Positions 16,469 to 22,546 of a DNA stretch of 61,597 bases are shown here, in pieces. The stretch comes from Amycolatopsis keratiniphila subsp. keratiniphila (GTDB taxonomy: Bacteria; Actinomycetota; Actinomycetes; Mycobacteriales; Pseudonocardiaceae): contig NZ_LQMT02000009.1 in NCBI RefSeq assembly GCF_001620365.2, positions 2,453 to 64,049 of the forward strand, in the 5' to 3' direction. The notes beneath the pieces were generated by a model that worked only from the letters and a program-made list of their open reading frames with translations, made no database searches and had not been told where the DNA came from. The translations under genes and the position numbers were made by a program. How positions within the stretch are numbered: the stretch's first letter is position 1; the number at the start of each line of letters is the position of its first letter.

Positions 16469-17239
16469 ATGAGCACAAGCAGAGCAGTGACCTGGGAAGG
16501 CTTCTTCAACACCAGGGACCTCGGCGGACTGCCCACCACCTCCGGCGACATGACCGGCTATGGAGCCTTCTTCAGGGCAGCGGACCTTCGTTTCGTCACC
16601 GGGACAGGCTGGGCACAAGCGCGTGAGTCCGGCGTCCGCACGGTTATCGACCTCCGCAACCCGGACGAGATCCGGCCCGCTGAAACTCCGTTGACCGCAC
16701 AGGCGGGCTCGGCGCAATTCGCTGCCGCCTCAACAGGGCCTGCCATACCGACCGGCGTCGACCGGCTCGAAGTCCCGCTCGACGACATCGACGACGTCGA
16801 GTTCTGGCAGCACGTCAACCGTGAGCGGCTCAACGGCACGCCGCTCTACTATCCGGTCTTCCTGCAGCGGAAGGCCGAGCGTTGCGCAGCCGTCATCAAG
16901 GCGATGGCCCACGCCGATCCCGGTGGGATTCTGTTCCACTGCGGCGCCGGCCGAGACCGAACCGGGGTGATCGCGCTGCTGTTGCTTGCGCTTGCCGATG
17001 TCGAACCCCAGGCAATCGCCGCGGACTACGCCCTGTCCGCCGAAGCCCTCAAGGCCCTGTTCGCCGCGACGGGAACTGCCGACCAAGAGCCGCTGATCCA
17101 GGCTGTCCTCGCGGACCGGGGCACCACGGTCGAAGAGGGCGTCTTGGCGACCCTCGAAGGCTTCGATGTCGAGCAGTACTTGCGCGCAGCCGGCGTTACC
17201 GGCAGAGAACTCCACGACGTTCGCAGCAGACTCTCTTGA
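16469..17239 (+). CDS. Tyrosine/serine protein phosphatase
   Basis: Cytoplasmic phosphatase of 256 aa. The P-loop signature HCGAGRDRTG carries the nucleophilic Cys and the Arg that binds phosphate. The N-terminal FNTRDLGGLPTTSGDMTGYGAFFRAADL and TVIDLRNPDEI are hallmarks of the Y_phosphatase3 family, whose mycobacterial member PtpB dephosphorylates proteins and phosphoinositides. The region between residues 60 and 150 forms the lid. It starts at ATG 16469, 30 bp after the lectin gene, without a clear ribosome site. Substrates unknown. Confidence 0.9.
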   Translation: MSTSRAVTWEGFFNTRDLGGLPTTSGDMTGYGAFFRAADLRFVTGTGWAQARESGVRTVIDLRNPDEIRPAETPLTAQAGSAQFAAASTGPAIPTGVDRLEVPLDDIDDVEFWQHVNRERLNGTPLYYPVFLQRKAERCAAVIKAMAHADPGGILFHCGAGRDRTGVIALLLLALADVEPQAIAADYALSAEALKALFAATGTADQEPLIQAVLADRGTTVEEGVLATLEGFDVEQYLRAAGVTGRELHDVRSRLS

Positions 17240-17256
17240 GACTGGTCGCCGGCGGT

Positions 17257-17883
17257 TCAGGCGGCGAAGACGGTGCGGACGACGGACTCGTCCCCGTCGA
17301 TCTCGACCAGGCCGAGCGCGCGGGCGTCTTCGAGGGTGAGGGCGCCGGCGGCCAGGCCGAGGACACAGGCGGGGACGGCGCGAACGGTGGCGTCGAGTTC
17401 GCGGCCGTCGTGCGGATCGACCTCGAAGCCGGAGCGTGTCGCGCGGAGCTGGTAGGGCGGGCCGCCGATCTCGAGGCCGATCGTCATCGCGGAGCGGACC
17501 TTCACCCGGGCGCCGAGCAAGGCGGGGACGGCGAGTGCGAGCCACTCCGGCCGGAACGAGTCGTCGCCGGGGCCTCGGGTCATCAGCGGGGTGGACCAGC
17601 GGATCAGGCTCTCGATCGGCTCGCGAAGTTCGGCGCCCCATGGCGTGAGGGCGTACTCGACCACGCTGCCCGAGCCGGCCAGCCGCCGCTCGACCACGCC
17701 CGCGGACTCCAGGTCGCGGAGCCGGTCGGCGAGGAGGTTGGTCGCGATGCCGGGCAAGCCGTCGAGCAGCTCCCGGTAGCGGGCGGGGCCGATGAGGAGC
17801 TGCCGGACGATGAGCAGATTCCACCGATCGCCCACGACTTCGAGGGAACGGGCGAGCCCGCAGTACTGGCCGTAGCTCCGCAT
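17257..17883 (-). CDS. HxlR-family transcriptional regulator with C-terminal extension
   Basis: Regulator of 208 aa. Residues 1-95 form the winged helix of HxlR (MRSYGQYCGLARSLEVVGDRWNLLIVRQLLIGPARYRELLDGLPGIATNLLADRLRDLE). The Cys at position 8 is conserved and often redox active. The C-terminal ~110 residues look like a small SCP2-type sterol-binding domain (EIGGPPYQLRATRSGFEVDPHDGRELDATVR), as in other two-domain members. It is divergent from the dehalogenase-like gene over 66 bp that carry a repeat, so it probably controls that gene and itself. Confidence 0.88.
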   Translation of the reverse strand: MRSYGQYCGLARSLEVVGDRWNLLIVRQLLIGPARYRELLDGLPGIATNLLADRLRDLESAGVVERRLAGSGSVVEYALTPWGAELREPIESLIRWSTPLMTRGPGDDSFRPEWLALAVPALLGARVKVRSAMTIGLEIGGPPYQLRATRSGFEVDPHDGRELDATVRAVPACVLGLAAGALTLEDARALGLVEIDGDESVVRTVFAA

Positions 17884-17893
17884 GGAATCCCTC

Positions 17894-17930
17894 AGCTTGT
17901 TTTTCTCAAGTGTGCGTGACAAGCTCAAGT
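17894..17930. promoter_or_regulatory. Putative HxlR operator
   Basis: AGCTTGT (17894-17900) and ACAAGCT (17919-17925) are inverted. CTCAAGT also appears twice as a direct repeat (17905-17911 and 17924-17930), 19 bp apart. They lie in the shared promoter region of the HxlR regulator and the divergent hydrolase. The repeats are seen; binding is inferred. Confidence 0.5.
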
Positions 17931-17949
17931 CTACCGGAAAGGGGTCGCC

Positions 17950-18831
17950 ATGTCGGATGTCACCGCGAACGTGAGGCCCTCCTGGGTCGACGACGACTTG
18001 TTCCCGTTCGAGAGCCGTTTCGCCGACATCGACGGGAACACCGTGCATTACCTCGACGAGGGATCAGGTCCCACGCTTCTGTTCCTGCACGGCAACCCGA
18101 CCTGGTCGTTCCTCTGGCGCGACGTGATCCGCGCGCTGCGTGAAGATTTCCGGTGCGTCGCCCTCGACTACCCGGGCTTCGGTCTGTCGACACCGAAGCC
18201 CGGATACCGCTACTGGCCCGAGGAGCACGCCGACGTGGTCACCGCGTTCGTCGACGCGCTCGGCCTCGAGGACGTCACTCTGGTCGGCCAGGATTGGGGC
18301 GGCCTGATCGGCCTGGCCACCGTGCAGCGACGGCCGGACGTCTTCACTTGCCTGGTGCTCGCCAACACCTGGGCCTGGCCGGTCAACGGCGTCTTCCACT
18401 TCGAGTACTTCTCCCGGATCTTCGGCGGCCCGCCCGGCCGTTTTCTGGCCAGGCGGCTGAACTTCGTCGTCAACATGTTCGTCCCCTTGGGGCATCGGCG
18501 ACGCAAGCCGACGGCACTCGAAATGACCCATTACCGGCGGCCCATGGACAACCCTGAGCGACGCCGGGCCTCCGCCATGTTCCCTCACCGGGTCCTCGCC
18601 AGCCGAGCCTTCTTCGCCGAGATCGAGGCGGGGCTTCCGGGTATCGCCCACTTCCCGACGCTGATCGTGTGGGGAGACAAGGACATCGCTTTCCGCCCGC
18701 AGGAACGAGAACGCCTGGAAGCCACCTTCGACGACCACACGACCGTGATCGTCGAAGGTGCCGGCACCTACGTGGAATCCGACGCGCCCGAGGAGTTCGT
18801 CACCGCGTTCCGCGATTGGGCGGCGTCTTAA
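17950..18831 (+). CDS. Haloalkane dehalogenase-like hydrolase without catalytic His
   Basis: Alpha/beta hydrolase of 293 aa closest in motif to haloalkane dehalogenases. The oxyanion/halide stretch LFLHGNPTWSFLWRDVI is at residues 45-60, the nucleophile Asp115 is in VGQDWGG, and an acid lies in VWGDKDIAF. The C-terminal base motif, usually AGHxxxEDAPEE, here reads AGTYVESDAPEE, so position 273 is Thr (codon ACC). Without the His the covalent ester could form but not be hydrolysed by the usual route. The gene is divergent from an HxlR regulator. It may be a binding or single-turnover protein, or use another base. Confidence 0.85.
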   Translation: MSDVTANVRPSWVDDDLFPFESRFADIDGNTVHYLDEGSGPTLLFLHGNPTWSFLWRDVIRALREDFRCVALDYPGFGLSTPKPGYRYWPEEHADVVTAFVDALGLEDVTLVGQDWGGLIGLATVQRRPDVFTCLVLANTWAWPVNGVFHFEYFSRIFGGPPGRFLARRLNFVVNMFVPLGHRRRKPTALEMTHYRRPMDNPERRRASAMFPHRVLASRAFFAEIEAGLPGIAHFPTLIVWGDKDIAFRPQERERLEATFDDHTTVIVEGAGTYVESDAPEEFVTAFRDWAAS

Positions 18832-19196
18832 ACACGGTCGTGGAGGGTGATCCGGTAGCCGTCGGGGTCGGCGAAGGTGAACGTCCGGCCGAAGGGCCCG
18901 TCGATCGGCGCGGAGACGATGGTGCGCCCGTCGGCGACGAGGGCGTCGTGAATGGCTTGGACGTCCGTGGCGTGCAGCCAGATCGCGGCACCGATGCCGG
19001 GCTGCGGGACGGAGTCGAGGTCGGTGCCGGGGATGACCTCGCGGAGCGCGAAAGCGATCGGCTTCGTCTCGAAGACGACGGCGTGCGGAGGTCCGGCCGG
19101 TGAGCGGACGAGGCCGAGGTACTGCTCGTAGAACGCCTGCGAAGCGTCGAGGTCACGCGCCTGCAGTGAGATGAAGTCCGGGCCGGTGGCGGGCAA
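18828..19196 (-). CDS. VOC/glyoxalase-family protein
   Basis: Small metalloenzyme-type protein of 122 aa with the beta-alpha-beta-beta-beta fold of the vicinal oxygen chelate family (FISLQARDLDASQAFYEQYLGLVRSP, AIWLHATDVQAIHDALVADG, FGRTFTFADPDGYRITLHD). Members include glyoxalases, bleomycin and fosfomycin resistance proteins and dioxygenases; the substrate is unknown. The TTG at 19196 is chosen because AAGGAG lies seven bases upstream, and no ATG or GTG has a ribosome site. Its promoter region is filled by a 44-bp double operator. The stop overlaps the dehalogenase stop region by 4 bp. Confidence 0.85.
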   Translation of the reverse strand: MPATGPDFISLQARDLDASQAFYEQYLGLVRSPAGPPHAVVFETKPIAFALREVIPGTDLDSVPQPGIGAAIWLHATDVQAIHDALVADGRTIVSAPIDGPFGRTFTFADPDGYRITLHDRV

Positions 19197-19216
19197 GGTC
19201 GTGCTCCTTTTCGTCG

Positions 19217-19260
19217 TGTCAGCATCCTGACATAGGCGAGAGTATGTCAGGATGCTGACA
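19217..19260. promoter_or_regulatory. Double palindromic operator upstream of the VOC gene
   Basis: An 18-bp arm (19217-19234) and its exact inverse complement (19243-19260) flank 8 bases. Each arm contains TGTCAG-N4-CTGACA, itself a palindrome (19217-19232 and 19245-19260), so two identical dimer sites stand 28 bp centre to centre, on one DNA face-type spacing. No regulator gene adjoins, so it is probably encoded elsewhere or was lost with the truncated neighbour. Confidence 0.75.
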
Positions 19261-19303
19261 CGAGTCAAGGTGGTTGACCTCCAGCCGGGTCGAGGTTGGG
19301 GCC

Positions 19304-19443
19304 ATGACACTCGAAGCGGACGAAATGCTCCTGTTCCGGAACACCATGCGGATCACCGACGGCCACCTGGAGGAGTTCACCGCCGCGGTCCTCGAGCACT
19401 GGCGGATTTCCGAGGATCAGATCAGGGTTTCGTGCGCGCCGCG
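19304..19443 (+). pseudogene. Truncated 5' gene fragment
   Basis: From ATG 19304 a frame reads MTLEADEMLLFRNTMRITDG then HLEEFTAAVLEHW. This has the look of the start of a small alpha/beta-barrel (monooxygenase-like) protein, but the homologous sequence seems to end after about 45 residues, at the 3' end of the convergent beta-lactamase-like gene. The frame runs on only as antisense of that gene. A deletion probably joined the two. Confidence 0.45.
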
Positions 19444-19444
19444 G

Positions 19445-20260
19445 TCAGCCCTTGAAATAGCCCTCGAACAGGATCTCGCTGATCTTGGTGGTGGTCTCCT
19501 GGCCGGTTTCGTAGCCGTTCTGGATGACCTTGGTGTTGTTCATCAGCGCGAGGGTGTACCGCTCGTGCGGCCCGACGAAGCCGACCGAGTTCATGATCCA
19601 GGAGCCGTCGTCGTTGTCGTCGGACCAGCCGTTCTTGTTGCCTGGGCGAGCGGCGGGGCCGGCACCCCAGACGCCCCACTGCTGGTTGACGTCGACGGTG
19701 CGCATCTCGTGGACGATGTAGTCGCGGTGATGACGGGGCAGCTTCGTCAGGACGTAGTTCACCAGCCGGTCCAGGTCGTTCGCGGTGGTCAGGATCCAGC
19801 CCCAGTGATGCGGGTGCTGGTCGGTGAAGCGCATGTCGGTCATCCCGTAGGACGGGAAGCGTTTCGCGAACTCGGCCTCCCCGCCGTAGCGGGTCCAGAG
19901 GGTGTGGGCGGCGGCGTCGTCGCTGGAGTCGAGCATGCGGCGCATCAGGTCGCGGTCCTCCGCGGTCAGCCGGACGGCGCCGGAGTCGTTGCGCAGCAAC
20001 AGATCGACCACCATGGCCAGTTTCGGCGTGGAGCAGGCCCAGATGAGCGTCCCGGCGTCCGCGCTCCGGTAGACGGCGCCGGTCCAGCGGTCCCGCAGGA
20101 CGATCCCGGTGTCACCGGGCCTGCTGTCGGCGTAGGCCTGGGCGCGGGCGATGCGGGCTTCGAGCTCCCGGCCGAAGCGGGTCGTCGCGCCGGCGGGCGT
20201 GGCGGGTGTCAAGGCGAGCATCACCAGTATCGCGGTCAGGATGGCGGAAAGTCTCTTCAT
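19445..20260 (-). CDS. Secreted class A beta-lactamase-like serine hydrolase
   Basis: Exported protein of 271 aa with a signal peptide over residues 1-25 (LSAILTAILVMLALTPATPAGA). The active-site pair S77-x-x-K80 is in WACSTPKLAMVVDLLL, an SDN-like motif in MLDSSDDAAAHTLW, and the KTG position is KNG in PGNKNGWSDD. The KNG variant and the absence of an obvious omega-loop Glu make true beta-lactamase activity uncertain. A peptidase or esterase of the same superfamily is possible. It is located after the IclR gene in the same direction, 96 bp apart. Confidence 0.82.
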   Translation of the reverse strand: MKRLSAILTAILVMLALTPATPAGATTRFGRELEARIARAQAYADSRPGDTGIVLRDRWTGAVYRSADAGTLIWACSTPKLAMVVDLLLRNDSGAVRLTAEDRDLMRRMLDSSDDAAAHTLWTRYGGEAEFAKRFPSYGMTDMRFTDQHPHHWGWILTTANDLDRLVNYVLTKLPRHHRDYIVHEMRTVDVNQQWGVWGAGPAARPGNKNGWSDDNDDGSWIMNSVGFVGPHERYTLALMNNTKVIQNGYETGQETTTKISEILFEGYFKG

Positions 20261-20356
20261 GCGTTCCCCAGGTTTTCCAGTGGTTCTTCCTGAGGTGCAA
20301 GACGTTCGCGGGCGGCGGAGGTTGTCATGAACAGGCGTTCGGTCACGGGCGGGCGC

Positions 20357-20986
20357 TCAGAGGGACATCGGCGACACGGGGTCGGCCTTGCGCACCAGTG
20401 CCGCGCCGAGGGTGCGGGCGGCGCGGGCGACGGTGTCGGACAGCGCGGCGAGTGGCCGCGGCGGTGCGAGGACGGCCGCGATCGAACCGACCGTCCGGCC
20501 GGTCGGCAACGTGATGGCCGCTTCGGCGGTGACGAGTTCGTGTTCCGCCTGCCATATCGGGCAGAAGCGGCCGATGCGTTGCGGCACGGTCGATCCGGGG
20601 CGGAAAAGGCGGTGATCCTCCGGCCGGGTGAGGCTGGCGGCGGCGATCAGGATGTGCCCGTCGCAGGGCACGGCGAGCACCGAACTGGCGCGCGTGGCCG
20701 CGGTCAGGCGCCGGAGCTCGCCGCGGGCAAGCTCCAGCAGGCGCGGATAAGGCTGCCACGATTGGCCGAGCCGGAAAGCCTGCGCGCCGACGCGATAGCG
20801 GCTTTCGCTGCGCTGGACAACCTCCAGTTCGGTCAATTGCTCGAGTAATCGATGTGCCGTCGCTTTCGGTATCGAGCACGAATTCGCCAGCTGGGTCAAT
20901 CCCGCTTCACCTTGATGCCGTACCAAGGCATCCAATAGGGTGAAAGCACCTTCGAGGACGCTTCTCGGTCTTCTCTTGGTCTCCAT
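20357..20986 (-). CDS. IclR-family transcriptional regulator
   Basis: Regulator of 209 aa, somewhat shorter than the usual 250. The winged helix is at the N-terminus (LEGAFTLLDALVRHQGEAGLTQLANSCSIPKATAHRLLEQLTELEVVQR), followed by an IclR effector domain with LELARGELRRLTAATRASSVLAVPCDGHILIAA and a final LSDTVARAARTLGAALV. The ATG at 20986 has GAGGGG six bases upstream. It is divergent from the FG-GAP repeat gene, with 151 bp between, so it may control that gene. The effector is unknown. Confidence 0.88.
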   Translation of the reverse strand: METKRRPRSVLEGAFTLLDALVRHQGEAGLTQLANSCSIPKATAHRLLEQLTELEVVQRSESRYRVGAQAFRLGQSWQPYPRLLELARGELRRLTAATRASSVLAVPCDGHILIAAASLTRPEDHRLFRPGSTVPQRIGRFCPIWQAEHELVTAEAAITLPTGRTVGSIAAVLAPPRPLAALSDTVARAARTLGAALVRKADPVSPMSL

Positions 20987-21137
20987 TGAAATCCCCTCGC
21001 GCGGTCCACTGGACGGAAACCTTGCTGACAAGGCCATCCCGTCGGTGTCAGGGTGGAACGGTCCCGGTGCGTATCTTCGGTCAAAAAGCGCGAACTGGGA
21101 AGAGTGCATCCACCGAACGGAAAGAGGTTCGAGCAAA

Positions 21138-22016
21138 ATGCGAAGATCCATTCGGCTGGGGACGGCGTTGGCCGGTCTGCTCGCCGGTCTGCTCGTGGCG
21201 CCCGGGGCGGCGGCGGACGAGGGCGATTTCCGTATCGCCGCCTCGCCCTCGTCGCAGAAGACCGCCGCGGACTTCGACGGCGACGGGTTCGCCGACAAGG
21301 CGGTTTGGCGCCCTGGTAACGGTGTCTGGTATGTGATCCGCAGCAGCAACGGCAGCGTGGTGACGCAGCAGTGGGGTGTCTCGGGCGACGTTCCGGTCGC
21401 CGCCGACTACGACGGTGACCACCGGGCCGACTTCGCCGTTTGGCGGCCGGGTAACGGTATTTGGTACATCATCCAGAGCAGCAACGGCGCGGTGGTGACC
21501 CAGCAGTGGGGTGTGGCCGGCGACGTTCCGCTGACCGGCGATTTCAATGGTGACGGCCGCTCCGATTTCGTCGTCTGGCGGCCGAGTAATGGGACCTGGT
21601 ACGTGCTGGGTATCGCCACCGTGCAATGGGGCGTGGCCGGTGACGTTCCGGTCGCGGGGGATTTCAACGCGGACGGACGCGCCGACTTCACCGTTTGGCG
21701 GCCGAGCGACGGCGTCTGGTACGTACGGGGAATCGCGACCCAGCAATGGGGCGTCTCGGGCGACATTCCGGTGGCGGGCGATTTCAACGCGGACGGCCGC
21801 TCCGATTTCGCCGTTTGGCGGCCGGCTAACGGCGTCTGGTACGTGCTCGGTATCGCCACCCAGCAATGGGGTGTGGCGGGCGACGTGCCCATGGGAGGCG
21901 ACTTCGGCGGCGACCCGCGGGCGGACTTCGTGGTGTGGCGCCCGTCGAACGGCACCTGGTACGGCCTGAACCTGTTCACCACCCAATGGGGGACCGCGGG
22001 CGACATCCCGGTCTGA
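21138..22016 (+). CDS. Secreted FG-GAP/VCBS-type repeat protein
   Basis: Exported protein of 292 aa. A signal peptide (RRSIRLGTALAGLLAGLLVA, cleavage near AAA) is followed by about six tandem repeats of 40-47 residues. The core is GDxPVxGDFNADGRxDFxVWRP, then NGxWYVLGIATQQWGV. DxDxDG-type acidic loops (DFDGDGFAD, DYDGDHRAD, DFNGDGRSD) should bind calcium, and six repeats suggest a beta-propeller. Proteins of this type are used for adhesion or as non-catalytic modules. The gene is alone on its strand and divergent from IclR. Confidence 0.85.
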   Translation: MRRSIRLGTALAGLLAGLLVAPGAAADEGDFRIAASPSSQKTAADFDGDGFADKAVWRPGNGVWYVIRSSNGSVVTQQWGVSGDVPVAADYDGDHRADFAVWRPGNGIWYIIQSSNGAVVTQQWGVAGDVPLTGDFNGDGRSDFVVWRPSNGTWYVLGIATVQWGVAGDVPVAGDFNADGRADFTVWRPSDGVWYVRGIATQQWGVSGDIPVAGDFNADGRSDFAVWRPANGVWYVLGIATQQWGVAGDVPMGGDFGGDPRADFVVWRPSNGTWYGLNLFTTQWGTAGDIPV

Positions 22017-22213
22017 GCGCCGGTCCGCCGCCTTCCGGGCGTGAAAGGCGGCGGACCACTCGACCGGGTGACGCCTTGACCGGCGAAGGGTGACACTTCT
22101 GCTCGAAGTGGCACTTGGGGAGTGCGGCTGCCCTGAACGTGGTGAATGTGTGTGGCGACCGGGGGCCGGAGCGCCGCGTTGGAGGCGGGTCGGCTTCGCG
22201 AGCTCACTCAAGT

Positions 22214-22266
22214 GTCAGGAAAGGGGCGTTCAGGACGAAAAAGGTCCTGAACGCCCCTTTCCTGAC
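22214..22266. terminator. Perfect 23-bp-arm palindrome, 7-nt loop
   Basis: The arms 22214-22236 and 22244-22266 are exact inverse complements around GAAAAAG; the left arm begins GTCAGGAAAGGGGC. The gap 22017-22535 otherwise holds only a possible gene relic. The palindrome may end the FG-GAP transcript, but it is 198 bp past that stop and has no T-tract, so a mobile REP-like repeat is equally likely. Confidence 0.65.
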
Positions 22267-22328
22267 ATCCGGGACCACCCGCAGGCAACAGAAATGGACC
22301 GTCCCTTTCGAACAGCGACCGGGTGATC

Positions 22329-22546
22329 CGGACAACCGGAGCGGGTCGTTCGTCAAGACGACCGGACCGCGTCCGCCGGCGACAAGCTCGTCGTCTTCGG
22401 TGCTCGTCTGCGAGGCGGGCGGCGTGCTCACCGGCTACGACGCCGCCACCGACGACGTCGGCGTGGTCCCGGCGCTCGTGAGCGAGTACGCCGGGATCGG
22501 GGTGGGCGAAAACGGGGCGCCGGTGGCCTACCCGGTCAAGAAGTGA
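22329..22546 (+). pseudogene. Possible remnant of a beta-propeller gene
   Basis: The frame closing at TGA 22544-22546 reads GGVLTGYDAATDDVGVVPAL and later GIGVGENGAPVAYPVKK, which resembles the end of a PQQ/YncE-type propeller. A neighbouring frame just upstream reads SAGDKLVVFG, suggesting a frameshift. No start, signal or upstream part is present. Its last bases overlap the convergent LuxR-type gene. Confidence 0.3.
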
